From Synanceia verrucosa (taxonomy: Eukaryota > Chordata > Actinopteri > Perciformes > Synanceiidae): a DNA stretch of 64,000 nucleotides. Made by a program: the position numbers and the translations under genes. This document shows positions 32,899-46,354 of this stretch, piece after piece. Location of the stretch: assembly GCA_029721515.1 (NCBI GenBank), contig CM056552.1, positions 12,797,001-12,861,000 of the forward strand, written 5' to 3'. Numbering within the stretch: position 1 is the first letter of the stretch; each line of letters begins with the position of its first letter. The notes below the pieces were generated by a model. That model was given only the letters and a program-made list of their open reading frames with translations. It was not told the origin of the DNA and searched no databases.

Positions 32899-35800
32899 AT
32901 GTCTTCACCTACCTCTGCTCCACAGACTGACAGACAGACCAACAGCTCCACACTGCTGGTTCCTGAAGAGCACAAGGTAAGATGTTTTCACATCCTCCAC
33001 TTCACTGAGAATAAAAAAAAGTTCAATCAGTAGGTCGTTCATTCAAGTAAAAATACATAACAACGTCCTTAAAGCACCAAAATGACCCTTTTCAGAGATG
33101 CATCAAACAGCACCAGTGTGTTGCATCTGGTTGAGGTTTCATATAGTTTCATCTATAATGAAATGACCATAATCGAGTTATGTACAACTCCCTCAGAACA
33201 GTATTGAAGGTGTGTTTTTAACATTAAATTATACTTTGCTGATTGGATGTGGCACAGCTAGACCCAGAAAAAAAATCCACCACAACCACCACTGATCATC
33301 TGTTGTGTGTGTTAAACCTTTGATTGCAACGTGACCACAGCTGTCAGTTATTAACCGTTATAATATTAACCTCAGAAATGTGGTGTACAACTTAGCAGTG
33401 AATGACAGTATAAAGTACAAATACTTAAGTAGGATGAGGTGTGTGGGATGTGGTGGCATCCAGCGGTGAGTTTGCAGGTTATTGGTGTCTGGAAGAACAT
33501 ACAGTGTCAAAGTAAAATGGGAGTAAAATGTCTCTAGTCAGTGTTTGTCCACTCTGCTCTACTGTGCATGTACAGTATGTACGTATGATGTAAACGAATC
33601 ATTCTGAGCCAGCAAAAACACAGGGATTCCTAATTTCAGGTGATTCTACACTAAAATATCAATATTATATTCTTGACACCTCTGCATAAATGCTACACAC
33701 TGTGCCTTTACACACAGTAATCGAGTAAATATACTGTAGTCACCTCACCACTGAGAGCTGCACATAGTCCAGTGAATCAGGAGAGTGGAGCACGTTGTAC
33801 TACAGGTTATGTCTTCACCATCAGGGTTGCCATGGAGATGAATCGATTAACTGTTATGGTTTTGAGCTTTTTGTTCTGTGTGATACAGTTGAAAGGTCTG
33901 GAAAAAAACTACAGCAAGTGGGCCCTTGAGTTGTTTTGTAATGATTTTGTCTGAGAGTAAACTTTGGTGATTTTTAAGTGACTTGTTGACACCTGAGCAA
34001 ACGAATATAATACTAAATATAATTCAAAACAAAAGTCAGTTATACTCAGTGATGGTGGGAGCAACAAAAAAAACCCCACCCTCCCAAAAAAAACAAAAAC
34101 GAAACAATGACAGTGATTAGTAATCAATCAACGTTTGCCAAAAAAAAACAACAGTAGCAGGAAGAATAAGAAGAAAAGTAGGGGGAAAAACTCTTGTGTG
34201 AAAGTTTGTTTTAGTGCTGAAAGCTCATTAATACCACAGCATTAACAACAATATTGATAATCTAATCTAAAATGTAGTCATTTAGGCTTGTCAGATGTGA
34301 GGATTTGTAATTCTTTAATGTTCTCATGTTGTAAACCGCATATTTTTGGGTTTTGGACTTTTGAGACTAGACAGTTTCCAGCAGTTTCTAACAACTCAAC
34401 AAAATATCAGTCACGTCAGATGAATGTTTTCAGTAAGGCCAGGTGAAATGACTCTGTGCAAGTCAAATGCATGAATAAACAGAGACGAACTGAGGACAGT
34501 TAATTCAAATGAAAGAACCAAAGTGAAACCTGAACTTCCAGGTTCTGTTCCAACAATATGAAAACTTCATTCAAAATCATGATGACATTTATACATGAAT
34601 CAAATAAAAATGAGGGCAGCAATTATTAATCAATTAGTCAACTATTAAATAAAAATATAAATAATGATAATTTCCCATCAGCCCTAGATCTTAACATCCA
34701 GGGGCGAATGAAAGGGTTGATAGAGTTCGATTGTTTTCAGATGAGATGAGACGTCAAACAGCACAGATTCACTGTGTGTGTGTCATGGGATGACGTTGCT
34801 GCTGTGATGCTGTGACTCAGGGTGTTTCACCACAGTGAAAGCATTGGCCAACAGCAGGTTGCCACACAGCGTCACCACAGCGACGCAGGGCTGTGAAAAA
34901 CTTTATGGAAAAGCAGACTCTCACTGTGAGCCTGTGGTAGGTGTTGACTATATTTAAAGCCTGTTTAAACTATAAACTGTTGTGCTCTGATGCAACGATC
35001 TGAAAGCTGAAGCGTCTGTCAGCTTACAGGAAGTTGCATCATGAAGCCTATAGACACGTTAGCAGTGTAACATGTGACCAGCAGAGACACAGAACAAAGT
35101 GAGATGTGATGCTAATAAAACTCTTCTTACTGTATGAGGAAGCAGAACTGACAAGGGTTTAGTGGAGGGAAGAGGCTTACACCAGCAGGGGGCGCAACAG
35201 TGCAAACCAGTTTTAAACCTACATTCTCTCTGCCAGCCAGCAGGGGGCGACTCCTCTGGTTGATAACAGAAGTCTGGTTGTACAGAAAACAATGAGTTAA
35301 TAAACACGAGTTAATTTATGGTCCCCTTCAGAGTCTAAGGATAGAGCCACCTTATGATTGACAGGTCGTTACCATGGCGTTGTCCAGTCTGGGAGTTGTC
35401 TGTTTTTAGATCTCGGCATGTGGTTGTACTATGCTCCATCCTTTTGTGACACTTCCTGTTGCAAAAAACAAGATGGCGTGAGCCAAAAGACTGATGAAAG
35501 CTAAAGAAATGTTAGGTGTTGGTAGAGACCAAAAACTGAGCTAAAACAGAGATGGACAGAGATGGACGTTGATCAGATGACACAAACACAACTCTGAAAC
35601 TCTGTAAATCAATAAATAAACAAATAGCTATGCCTCAAGCAGAAGAATATTCAGCTTCTCTGATCCAGCCCCACATAATGTCTTGTCTTAAACACTCCTT
35701 GCAGCTGCTTAGCTGTATTTAAACTAATGATGTCACTTGTCTCCTCCAATCACAGATGAGCATGGGCGGGACTGCTGTCAGGTCTCAGCAGTGTCTGAAG

Positions 35801-37788
35801 AGGCTGCTAGATGAGCCCCAGGACAATTTACTGAAATGTAAAGTAGCTCGTCTAGATCCGAACCCTCCCACCACTGACCTATCTCACTGCCTCCGACCCA
35901 GAAGCCCCGCCCCTGAGTCTACCCAGAGCCAATCCCCATCTAGAGTCGGGTCGTACTTCCTGTTTGAACGCTGCAAGGGGGATAAGACTTACAGGGCCGT
36001 GCACGCACAGACAAGGCAGCAATACACCTGCCAGGTAATAACCAATGTCACTGATACAACTAATACTGCTAAAAATACTACAAAATAATGTTGGAAATAC
36101 TACATACTTCTGATACTGATAGTAATATTGCAAACATTTCTCATGATATTGCAAAAATACAACTCTTCCCATGTTGCCATGGTTATAGGTGCTTCCTCTA
36201 CGTGGCTACCAAGAGCGGTTGGCTGCCTATGCCCGCATTGGTCGCCATGACAACGTCTGTGGCCTGCTGGATGTGGTCATTGGTCAGGACAGCGTGTACG
36301 TTTTCCTGCCTGGTCACCACGGCGATATGCACGAATACCTGCGAAGCAAGAAACGTCTCAACGAGGAGGAGGCGAGGGATTTATTCGTTCAGATGCTGAA
36401 TGCCGTGACGCACTGCCATCAGCACGGAGTCGTCCTGAGAGACCTGAAGCTCCGCAGGTTCGTCTTCATGGACAAATACAGGTGAGACTGACAAGTACTC
36501 TGACAATACTAATGGAAATTCTACTGAAAGTAGCACTGTCAATAATACTACAAATTACTACTAGTGGTAGCAATATTTACAGTGTTAGTGGTAGTAGTAT
36601 CAGATGACACCATTAAGGAATAAATACTATGTGCAATATTTCTAACAATACTACTGCAATCCTAATAATAACAGTACTTAATAATAATAATAATACATTT
36701 TATTTATAACACACTTTACATTTTGCAATCTCAAAGTGCATACAGGTTCAAACAAGGCATAAGCACAACAACAGGCATAGATTTAAAATTGTCAACGGAC
36801 TGTGGTGTTCGTAGGTGAGGCATTCCACAGTAGTGGTGTGAAGGTGAGGCTGGGGCTGCAGAGAAGGTTGGAGTATGCAGAGCGGGTATGTGAGTTCTGG
36901 GAAAGTAGCTCTTTGAGGTAGGGAGGGGCATTACCATGATGGACTGATGTGTCAGGAGGGAGATTTTGTATTCTGTTCAGAAGGAGATCGGTGGCCGGTG
37001 AAGAGAACGGAGGAGGGGTGCGACAGGGTCATATTTGTGTTGGAGCCTTTCAAGGCTTTTCTGAAGGATCCCATGGAGTAGTGCGTTGCATTAGTCTAGT
37101 CCTGAGACTTCTGTTCCTGAGGTAAAAAAAAAAAAAAAAAGAGGTCGTAGACAGATGGTTGATTTGTGTCTCAAAGTTCAAATGAGGTTCATTTTCACAT
37201 CCAGGTTGGTGACAATGGATGAGAGGGGAGGTCACCACCAGTACTGCAGCTAGTGCTGCTGATGCACTGATTAGACTAACAGTGTGGTTTTCTTTCTGCA
37301 GGACACGTCTCGCTCTGCTTGGCCTTGATGACTGCGTCCTTCTGTACGGTAACTATGACGACTCCCTGACAGACAGACATGGCTGTCCCGCCTACGTCAG
37401 CCCTGAGCTGCTAACCAGTGGGAAGGGTTCTTACTCGGGTCGTGCCGCTGACATCTGGAGCCTGGGCGTGTCTCTGTACACCATACTGATCGGACGATAC
37501 CCGTTTCAGGACACGCAGCCCGCCGCACTGTTCGCCAAGATCCGCCACGGAGCCTTCAGCCTGCCCACCTGGCTGTCGCCGCTTGCCAGGTGTCTGATTA
37601 GCTGCATGCTGAGGAAGTCACCCGAGGAGAGACTGACCTCTTGGGAGGTGCTGATGCACCCGTGGCTGACCAATCCCTGCAAGCCCCATCACAACATGAA
37701 CAAGACGTTTCACAGTTCTCAAAGAACGCTGCAGAATAAAGAAGAGGGCGATGACCAGGTGGTGCCGACGTGGATAGAAAAATGCTAA
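32899..37788 (+). CDS. trib3: Tribbles pseudokinase, TRIB3-like
   Basis: Tribbles proteins are kinase-like scaffolds that bring substrates to the COP1 ubiquitin ligase and bind MEK1 or AKT. Exons: 32899-32976, 35756-36034, 36189-36481, 37302-37788, giving 378 aa (human TRIB3 358). Visible features: RVGSYFLFE starts the kinase fold; HGDMHEYLRSKKRL; HCHQHGVVLRDLKLRRFVF, a degenerate catalytic loop (LRD); LGLDD where kinases have DFG; CPAYVSPE, YSGRAADIWSLGVSLYT and GRYPFQD; VLMHPWL, the MEK1-site relative; and DQVVP at 368-372, the COP1-binding motif. The kinase-fold details favour TRIB3 over TRIB1/2. The beta-3 Lys position reads TCQ, not TCK. The first exon (26 codons) is in frame and ends at a good donor; without it translation could start at 35756, the first base of exon 2. 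Confidence 0.92.
32977..35755 (+). other. trib3 intron 1
   Basis: Phase-0 intron with donor AAG|GTAAGA and acceptor CACAG|ATG. Apart from possible C/EBP-ATF sites near 35.0 kb it holds AT-rich unique sequence. Confidence 0.8.
34988..35041. promoter_or_regulatory. Pair of C/EBP-ATF composite motifs in trib3 intron 1
   Basis: TGATGCAA at 34988-34995 and its reverse complement TTGCATCA at 35034-35041 form an inverted pair 38 bp apart. TTGCATCA-type elements bind ATF4-C/EBP dimers and drive human TRIB3. A third copy lies upstream at 32214-32221. The octamer also occurs elsewhere in the window, so the pair is suggestive only. Confidence 0.35.
36660..37110 (-). mobile_element. Interspersed repeat in trib3 intron 3
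   Basis: After an ATAATAATA run comes TTTTATTTATAACACACTTT and then GC-richer text such as GGAGGGAGATTTTGTATTCT and GGAGATCGGTGGCCGGTGAA, typical of a long fish repeat with no coding capacity. It explains the greater length of this intron. The family name is not certain. Confidence 0.55.
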
Positions 37789-39560
37789 CACACGTTTGTA
37801 CTTCTATACTTGTGAGGATCTACTTTGATATAATGCATTCCTTTAGTCCTAAGCCATCACCTTAACTTATCTAACCCGCTCAAAAACCAAGCTTGAGCCC
37901 TCAAACTGCCTTTCAGACAAAATTACTTCCAGTGATGAAGAGATGATGATGAGAGTCATTTGTCCACTGGATTTTTGTTATAGCAGAAAGATAATCTCTA
38001 GCAGCACTTTTATGATTTTTGAAGTGTGCATGCAATCCCCAGAATTAAAATGCTAACGTTAAACAAATTACACCATGGTCACATAAGCGTGAGACGATGC
38101 TGTTGCAGAGCACGACTTGCCTTTGGATTGGATTATTTAGTTCTTATCACAGAATATGACATCTGTGTTAAACACAGACCTGATTTCAGGAATCTAACAA
38201 AAAAAACACCCAAAACATATAGACGTGGGAGCCAGAAGTCCTGAAATGTTACCTCCTATCCAGGTTTTAGTATTCATTACTGCAGTTAACATGTAGTTTG
38301 AAAATTAAAAAGTTAACCAACATCTCAACTTATCTTCTTTGATAAAACAGCTGTATAAAAGACTCTTAGGTGCATGTCGTATTTGGATTGTTTGAGATGT
38401 TCAGTATTGTCTGATGACAAACACTACCGACTAAAATAGTTTATCCGACCAAAATGCCCAGACTTTAACTAAAACTTTACAAAAAAAACCAAAACAAAAC
38501 AAACAAAACAGACTTTGGTTAACTCAATATGTTAAAAACTAGTAAGGACATTTTACACAGGACTTTAAATAATTATATATAAAAAAAACAGCTGAAAAAA
38601 TAACACTTGTCCTCACAACCAGTCAAAAATTTGATCCTCGCAAACATAGATATACAACAAATAACACACTACAGAGACAATCTGATCCTGGATTACTTGA
38701 CCCGATGACCCTCAGTTGCCTTCCTCTCACTGCAATTCAAGCTCTGCTGGATTCACAATAGAGTCAGGACCAATGGTGTGTTCAGGTGCTATCCGTCAGC
38801 TCACACACAATGTTAAACTATAAAGTCATCGATAACATTCTGCAGGGGTGATTTGACTGATCAATTCAACACCTGGTTCCATCTCTAATTTGGGAATGTG
38901 ATGAAGGCAGAACATACCATTGGTGTTGTATTGAACTATGAAGGAGGCACAGTTTTCTTCCAGTGTTATAAGAGAACGATCAGTCAGTCTTGGAACATCA
39001 TCAGCAATCTTTCTGGAAAAACAGAAACACCCAGCCAAATGTTTTCCAACTGATCTAGTCTAATAAAGCCGAGAACCACCATGATCACTAAAATAATATG
39101 TCATATTATATTAGGATCAAAACATCATTCAGATTTCCTCTGAATTCTGATTTTGTGGCGATCATAAAATAGTTATCCAGAACAAGAAATATTTACTCAT
39201 ATTATTACACATCCCTGAATGTCAAATGTTTCATCACTGCAGTTACGGTAATTTTATTCTGGGACACGTCTTGATCTCGAGATCCGACTGTGTCATCATC
39301 CCAAAATAAGATCATGAGAAAACTATGTGATAGTTCATTGCAACAGTATAATTAAATATCAGGATTGAGGGTCTAATATAAGCACAGTGTGTTGAAATAT
39401 AATAAGAACATGATGCAGTTGTTGATATAACTGGGCTTAAATAATGTCCCCTTTGACTGACTGATCATGACTGATCTGAGCCAATAGGATGCCTTCTTCT
39501 GAACGTGTCACTTAGACCTCAGTTACAGCTGGAGAATAAATAAAGATGTTTCCTTAACTT
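37789..39560 (+). other. trib3 3' untranslated region (probable)
   Basis: AATAAA occurs at 39062-39067 and twice, overlapping, at 39535-39544, followed by the T/G-rich CTTTTTTGTTTGTGTATTAC. The second position would give a 3' UTR of about 1.77 kb. An open frame on the opposite strand (39038-38826) has a good acceptor and the reading KIADDVPRLTDRSLITLEE, but no partner exon was found. Confidence 0.5.
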
Positions 39561-39599
39561 AACTACTCTGGTCCAAACTCTTTTTTGTTTGTGTATTAC

Positions 39600-39740
39600 T
39601 GGTGTTACAGGTATAGTTGGTAATCCTGTTCAGAAACACTTTCTGTTCTACTGGGTGAAATGGTCCTTCCATCCTGAGAGCAGTCTATACATTCTGCATT
39701 CAGAAAAAGGAAGGAAAAGAATCAGACCTCTGTGACAGGA
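39600..39740. repeat. Dispersed repeat shared with 51480
   Basis: TTCAGAAACACTTTCTGTTC, CCTTCCATCCTGAGAGCAGT and AAAGAATCAGACCTCTGTG recur at about 51480-51640 with small changes in the same orientation. Confidence 0.75.
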
Positions 39741-39825
39741 CTGTAACCACCCAATGGCCAAAGTGTATAAAACAGGCAGCTGTGACCTTCACACCGATAC
39801 TCACCCGAATGCTAACACCACATGC

Positions 39826-39925
39826 CAGAGTGAGTGCACGTGCAAAGACAAGAGGTGTGTATCAACTCGTCCAAGATCAAGGAAGAACATAGTTCAGTAC
39901 GGAAACATGGTGGCGTATAAATCAA
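39826..39925. mobile_element. Solo arm of the TTAA foldback family
   Basis: AGTGAGTGCACGTGCAAAGAC, then CCAAGATCAAGGAAGAACAT, match the right arm of the 22572-23144 element at about 85%. The end GTTCCTTTAA is missing. Confidence 0.65.
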
Positions 39926-40192
39926 CAGTACCTACCAAGCAGTGAGCAGCTTTCTTCTTCCTGTAATAAAACTATCAAAATGAAATAATAAGCAGCTTCA
40001 GGATTGATCAAAAAGTAATTTCCACATTAAAAATGGGATATTTAAAAGTTAGGTGGGAACTGGTAGTGAACTGGAAATATTAGCATTGGTCAGCATATTA
40101 GGTGTGAACAACAGAGAGAAGTCACAGCAAGAAGAGCAGACAGACAGACAGAACAGCAACTCTGACAGCAGCCGTTATTCACACCCTCATAA

Positions 40193-40198
40193 TTTATT
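40193..40198 (-). terminator. Probable ATRIP poly(A) signal
   Basis: TTTATT on the plus strand is AATAAA on the minus strand, 134 nt past the ATRIP stop codon. Confidence 0.6.
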
Positions 40199-40331
40199 AT
40201 TAAATTGCATCAGGACTGTCCATCACTTCAGTCAGACCTCGTCACAGAAGCGCTCTGTCCTTGTCTCAGTCAGAAACAATTCACAGTTAAATGTCCTTTA
40301 TGTCAGTTCATTGGTCAGTGACAGTGGCCAA

Positions 40332-43300
40332 TCAGGAACCAGTATCAGTGTCCATATCATCAGTGTCGTCTCCTTCTGAGCGGCAGATCTCCTCCAACGC
40401 CAGCTCTGACAGACAGGAAGCAGAAAAAAACCATGAGTTAAGGCCACCTGAACATTTCCTGTAAGCTGTGAAAGTTATTTCCAAACTCCAGAACTGAACT
40501 CTTAACTCAATGATTGAACTACAGGATTATGGATGTCAAAAAAATGACAAAGTCTTCTCTGTGTTCTCTTGTACTGCATGCATTTTATGGAGCATTGAGG
40601 TTTATGAGGTGCTTGGGGGGAAAAAAGTAAAATGTCTGAGCTTTCGCTATTTGCGAAAAGTAGTTAAATGGTTCATAAGTTGCTGACAGGACATATTTTA
40701 CCCAGTGCAATCTGCGTCAAGCTGAAGTTGGGATCTGATATTGTTGTCAATGTCTGTACGAAAGTTCAGTATTCATCATTGACTCTGATCAAAATTAATA
40801 AATCAGTAGAGTGGAGTTTGGAAGAAGGAAACTGAACAGTGAGTTGACTTGTAGCTGATGAACAGCCTATTTCAGTTTAATGGTTGTTTGCAATAAATTG
40901 CTCACTCAAATTTTTTTTGTCTCACTCCCATTTCTTCTTTTTGCATTTTGAAGCACTACTTAGAACCTTCTTAAGATCCAACAGTGCAATTTTTCAACTG
41001 GTCTTAAAATTTTGATCAGGAGTGTATGTGTGTGTGTGTGTGTGTGCGTGTGTGTCCATACCCTCGCTCTCACTCAGCTCGGGGATCCTCCTCAGTGTAT
41101 CTCGTACAGCAGGGATCACCTGGTCGTACATGTGCAGCAGTGGCCTGCAGCTCTCAGAGAAGCTGCTGTGATGCAGCAGCAGCCAGTGCAGCAGCAGCAA
41201 ACACTCTCTGAGCAGAGATGCCGCCGGGCCACGCCACCACGGCAACGAGTGGGTGTGGCACTTCTGCGAGGACGGGGCCAGCTCTGAAAGAAAGTTTGTT
41301 AAGTGTCATGAACTGTTTTAGGTTTGGTGTCGTGAATGTTTGCTGCCTTTAAATCCAAAATGTGACTGACCTGTTGAGTCCGTTGGATCCTGAGAACCAC
41401 GAAGATCCAACCACTGGCGATGGAAAACAATCACCACTGTCTGAACCAACTGAGAGAGGGAGTGACAGATGAGAGGCTTGTGGAGGAAGGTGCAACACAA
41501 CGTTTAGTGTCACTAAATAAAGAAGAGGTGGTCTGAGTTTTACCTCAGTGTAACATTGACAGGTGCTGCACTGACTGGAGGTCCAGCTGTCTGCTGTCTG
41601 AGTCATCAGCCTGCTCAACAAACGAACCACCTGAGACACAAATGTGACAATGGTCAAAATAGAAATAAATTAACAAAAACTGCGTTCAAACAGTAGCCGT
41701 CACAACCAAACAAAGGCCGAGCCATTTTAATAACATTTAGGGATGGGATTACCTGAGCTACCTGGTTCAAATGATAAACCTGAAGGGAGTTTTGAACCTC
41801 CATACAATAGTAACAAATTTATTCAGGAGAAGATATATATATATATATACTATATGATCAAATGTACTTACAAAAACTAAGGAAATAAGTAATAAATGCC
41901 TGTTTCTAACAAACATACTGATTAATGCACCTTTAAGTTTAGGTTTAAGTTTGATGAGAAATATCACAGGTATGAGCTGTTCTTTATATTATATATGGAG
42001 CATTAATATTAGAGGCAAACTATTGTCCATGTAAAGATACAGATACTTTGAAATGCATGTGTATTGCCTGTTGGTTAGTTCACAGTCACTACTCTGCAAT
42101 GCACAAATACAGCCGTCACAGCTGATACGGTGCTGTTAAAGAGGCATAATGTAGCATTCCATCCAGTTAACACTGATAGCTCATTTAGCACTCCTCAGCT
42201 GCAATGTTGAGAGCCAGAGGCAAAAGAAATGTTCACATATATCAATAGTGTTACTTTTCATGTGAACAGCAGCGTGCAACCTTGGCTGACTTATGGTCAG
42301 ATTGTATGAGACAGTTTAACCATCTGACCATCTACATCTCCTGAAGGATGAAGCGTGTGTGTGTGTGTGTGTGTGTTACCTGCAGATCCAGCAGAACCCA
42401 GTCTGTGTGTGTTGCCTGTTTATCTGGCCTGGTTCTGATGTACTGGAACAACTTCAGGAAAATACATGGGTCTAGAGAGGGAAAAAAAAAATCACAACAT
42501 CAAAAGAATATGACAAGAGTGCAACATCCCTGTGTGGAGCCTCACCATGCTGAGAGCAGAGCTGCTGGGATGGCGCCTGGTGGTCAAACATGGATGTGAG
42601 AACAGACACACTCATCGAAACTGTCTGTAACCTGTTGACTGCTGACAAACACACACACACCACCTGTAGCACACACTGCAACCTGAGAGAGAGAGAGAGA
42701 TACACAATATATTACATTTATAAAGAATTTTGAGAAAGAATTAAAACTGAACAAACTTCGACAGCAATGTGTCAAAGTCTGTGCTTCCCTGCACAGCAGT
42801 AGTTGTGAAAAGCTGCTAAAGATAAAAATGAATGATAAATGCCCCTCAGTGACTTAATTTTTAGTTTTGGTTCACTTAAAATTGTTCACCGTGGAACCAA
42901 ACAAGTCTGAATAAAAAAAAAAAAAAGATACAAAATAACAAATTTCTTCATTCCTGTTTGTGAAAGTGCACTAAGTTATTTCTGTAGTAAAATCTTAACA
43001 GAAGCAGCTTCTTTTCATTTGTCAGGTTGAAAGAATTTCATAAGTGAGTCAAAGTAGAAAAGTCTCACACACCCTGCTCAGCCACTCCTCTTCCTCCAGT
43101 AGTATTCCTCCCTGGTTACTGTTGCATCATGTGTGTGTGTGTGTGTGTGTGTGTTATTCTGCATGCCTTGCTGTGTAATTGGAGGACTGTAAAAAACAAA
43201 GTGTGCTAAAGGGTGAGGTGGGTGAAGGTTCATGTCACCTCCACCTTAATAACTTTTGATACATTGATCTCTATTTATTAATCTGTATTTACTGCTCATT

Positions 43301-46300
43301 TATCCTTATATTTTACAGAATAAATATCTTCTTGACCAAATCTGTGGTCAGATCACTGTGAGCTGTCATATCTCCATTAAAATCTGGCCACCATGAAATC
43401 ATATAGAAAACCAATGCAATGAACTGTGACCTTTGACCTCCTGACAGGTGCTTGTTGGAAATGGTACCTGTCAGCATGTGTGTGTGGCGTCCTCTCAATG
43501 AGAACACACAGAGTCTTCATGGCGTTGAGGACAACCTCCTCATACCGTGAGCCGCCGCTGCAGAGCCCTGCTTCACACAGCCGCACTACTGACTGCAGCA
43601 AAGCATTCTGGGAGCCCAGACCCATAGCAAAGTGTTCAGTCTGGAAGCGGAGGGAGAGAAAAGGATTCAAGTAAATGTTTTTCTTTGAGGGGAAATTTAA
43701 GAGACAAACCTTGGGAGGATTAAAACTGTCATGTTGTTAAGAGAAACAAAAATTATGTAGCGTCATTTCATATAATTGGTATTTCGATAGTACCTCTGTA
43801 CTTTAAAGCTGCCGTCAATAACCCAGTAATGCAAATGGAATTTGTAAGATTTCACCATGCCGGAAAGAAAGAACAAATACAGTAAAAGAGTGTGTGCTTC
43901 TGTTTGTACCTTCACGTCTGTAACACTGCTCTGACTCTCCTTTGACAACACCGCCTCCACCACCTGGAGTGAAAATGAAGCAGTGATGTCAAGATACACA
44001 TTTGTTTGTTCTATAAATTTGTGAAAAATGCGGCTAAAAGCTTTCCAAAACTCATGCTATTCAGATTACTGTCATAGAGGAGAAAAAAAGGACCTTTCCA
44101 GAAAATATTCACATTTAAGAAATTGGAATCTGAATTTTCTTCTTTAAAAAAAAAACAAAAAAAAAAACATTCTTTTATTTGAGTTTAACTACTACTACTA
44201 ATTCATTTGGACATCTATTTATTGGGATGAAACGGTGAAATGGTTCATCTTGCTAGTTTGTGTCCACCAGGTCATTACAGGTGTCTGCACTGTTACAGCT
44301 GTGTTATCATCACCTCGTCGCTGTGGGTCAGCGCCAGGTAGAGGAGCTTCAGAGCAGCCAAGCCAGTGTCCTCAACACTGAAACCAGTCAAACCAGCCTC
44401 CTCCAGTCTCCCCAGTCCAGCAGCACTGCCTGCTGAGAGTAAGCTGACCGCAGAGTTTGAACCACATCCCCCAGTGGAGGAAGAGAGGAGCAAGTCCAGA
44501 GCCTGACAGAGTCGAGAGAGGTGGAGGTCCAGCAGAGGGAGGAGGAGGACAGCTCCAGGACACGACCTATACAAAACCAATTTTTACTTAGATGAATGTT
44601 CGTTGCCCAAATCACATCAAATGTTGGTATCTACAGGAGCATGGTTTGATGTAGTTGTTTACTTTGTTGATTTTTGTTCGCCACAGTTTATTTGCTGCTA
44701 TATTCCAAAAGCCAATGGAAAAATACAACATGATTTCTGTAGAGAAAATCAGGGTGATATCAACTTCCTGGTTGCCCTTAAAAAATGTGTCATTCCTGCA
44801 GCGCTCTACTGTGGCCAGCCGTTCAATCCAGTCTCACAAAGAAAGTCAGACAACAATCCACAGTGCTTTTTCGTTCTTTTTTTTCCTCAGATGAAATAGA
44901 GTCTCTTCATTCATTTGAGCTATTCAGTGTTTTCATAGACAAAGAATAAAATATTCTGTGGGTCCTGAAAAATTATTCAAAATGGGCAAAAACACTGTTT
45001 TATAAAATGGCTGGCGCTTAAAGAGTTAATGACAATCACTAGCTGATCCAATGTTTAGATATTCAGAATTTTGCATTTTAGAAAACAGAACAGGTGCTGT
45101 AGTCTGTAGTAGTCCATACTACTTTCTCTACCTATTCTCAGACTCATACACTTTACATGCTGTGGTTACATCGTTTGGACAGAAGAGGGCCCTGATGTCC
45201 AAAGAACTGTTCAGCTTTAACTGTGTTGCTCTGGTTCCCTCCCCGAGCAGCAGACCTCAAACTCAGTAATGTTTAAACAGTATGAAGTGTCTCCGTTGGT
45301 CAGTCTACCTTTTGTTCCTGCTGCTGGCTGCAGCTGTAGGTCGGTTCTGACTCAGCATGTTGAGTCCAGTTACAGCCAGACTCTGGACCGGACTCAAAGC
45401 AGCTCTGGGAGCTCCGCCACTGACGCTGGCATCAGATTGGAGCAGAAAACCTGCAGACAGCTCGCTGAAATCACAACATGCAACACACAGAATAAACAAA
45501 ACACCACAGCAGTTAGTGTTTCGTAACAGTTTAGTTGCTTTGTGCTTGAGCTCCAGTGGGAAGTACTAGTACTGCAATAACAACCACTTTCATGAAATAA
45601 ATGCTTATATTCTATTAAATTAAATGTTTTTTTTCCAAATGATTTATGTTTTGGTGGATTTGGTGAGCCCATGTGGTGACTGCCGCTGTTGTGATCCAAA
45701 CACCATATCATTTCATTATAAGCATTGTGTGTCATTATTGTCCCTTCATGGTTGTGCATTTTTGCCAGTGGGTGATGTGGAATTCAATGTAAGATTTCCA
45801 AAGGCGGTCTAGTGTGTTGGTTTCGGAAACAAACTCCGGAAAATATCCAGCAAAATGTGTTTTCTCTTTAACTGCATTAAACCAGAGCGTCTCAATGAGA
45901 ATGAATCCTCTTCAGGTTGATCTCTCCACTGCTTCACTGAAGTGTCTCACCTTGCTCAATGGCACTTCAACTGTGGTAATGGGAGAGGAAAAAGTAAAGC
46001 CTTTCCACTCCTTGACCCACATTTATTTCTATTTAAAGTTTCTTCTGCAAAGACCTTGCCTTTAAATCAGGTTACACATTAGCCAGCTTGATGGCATCAC
46101 ATGTAATTGTTATGTAATTAGCAAAAAGTGTAACTAATATACCACTGTATCATAAACATTATACTCCATTTACGGCCACGTTGTCATGGTTACAGAGCTG
46201 GCCATTCACCTCGATGTCAGGTGGATGTCAGTCAGACTCATAGACAGCAGGTGAGACAGGCCGAGGCTGCTGGGAGATAGAGGCTGCTGCAGTAACAATC

Positions 46301-46321
46301 CCAGCAGGACGCCACCTAGAA

Positions 46322-46354
<33 letters not shown>

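Noticed and set aside
38826..39038. Minus-strand exon with a good acceptor and reading KIADDVPRLTDRSLITLEE
   Set aside because: It lies in the probable trib3 3' UTR on the opposite strand, has no partner exon and matches no family I know.
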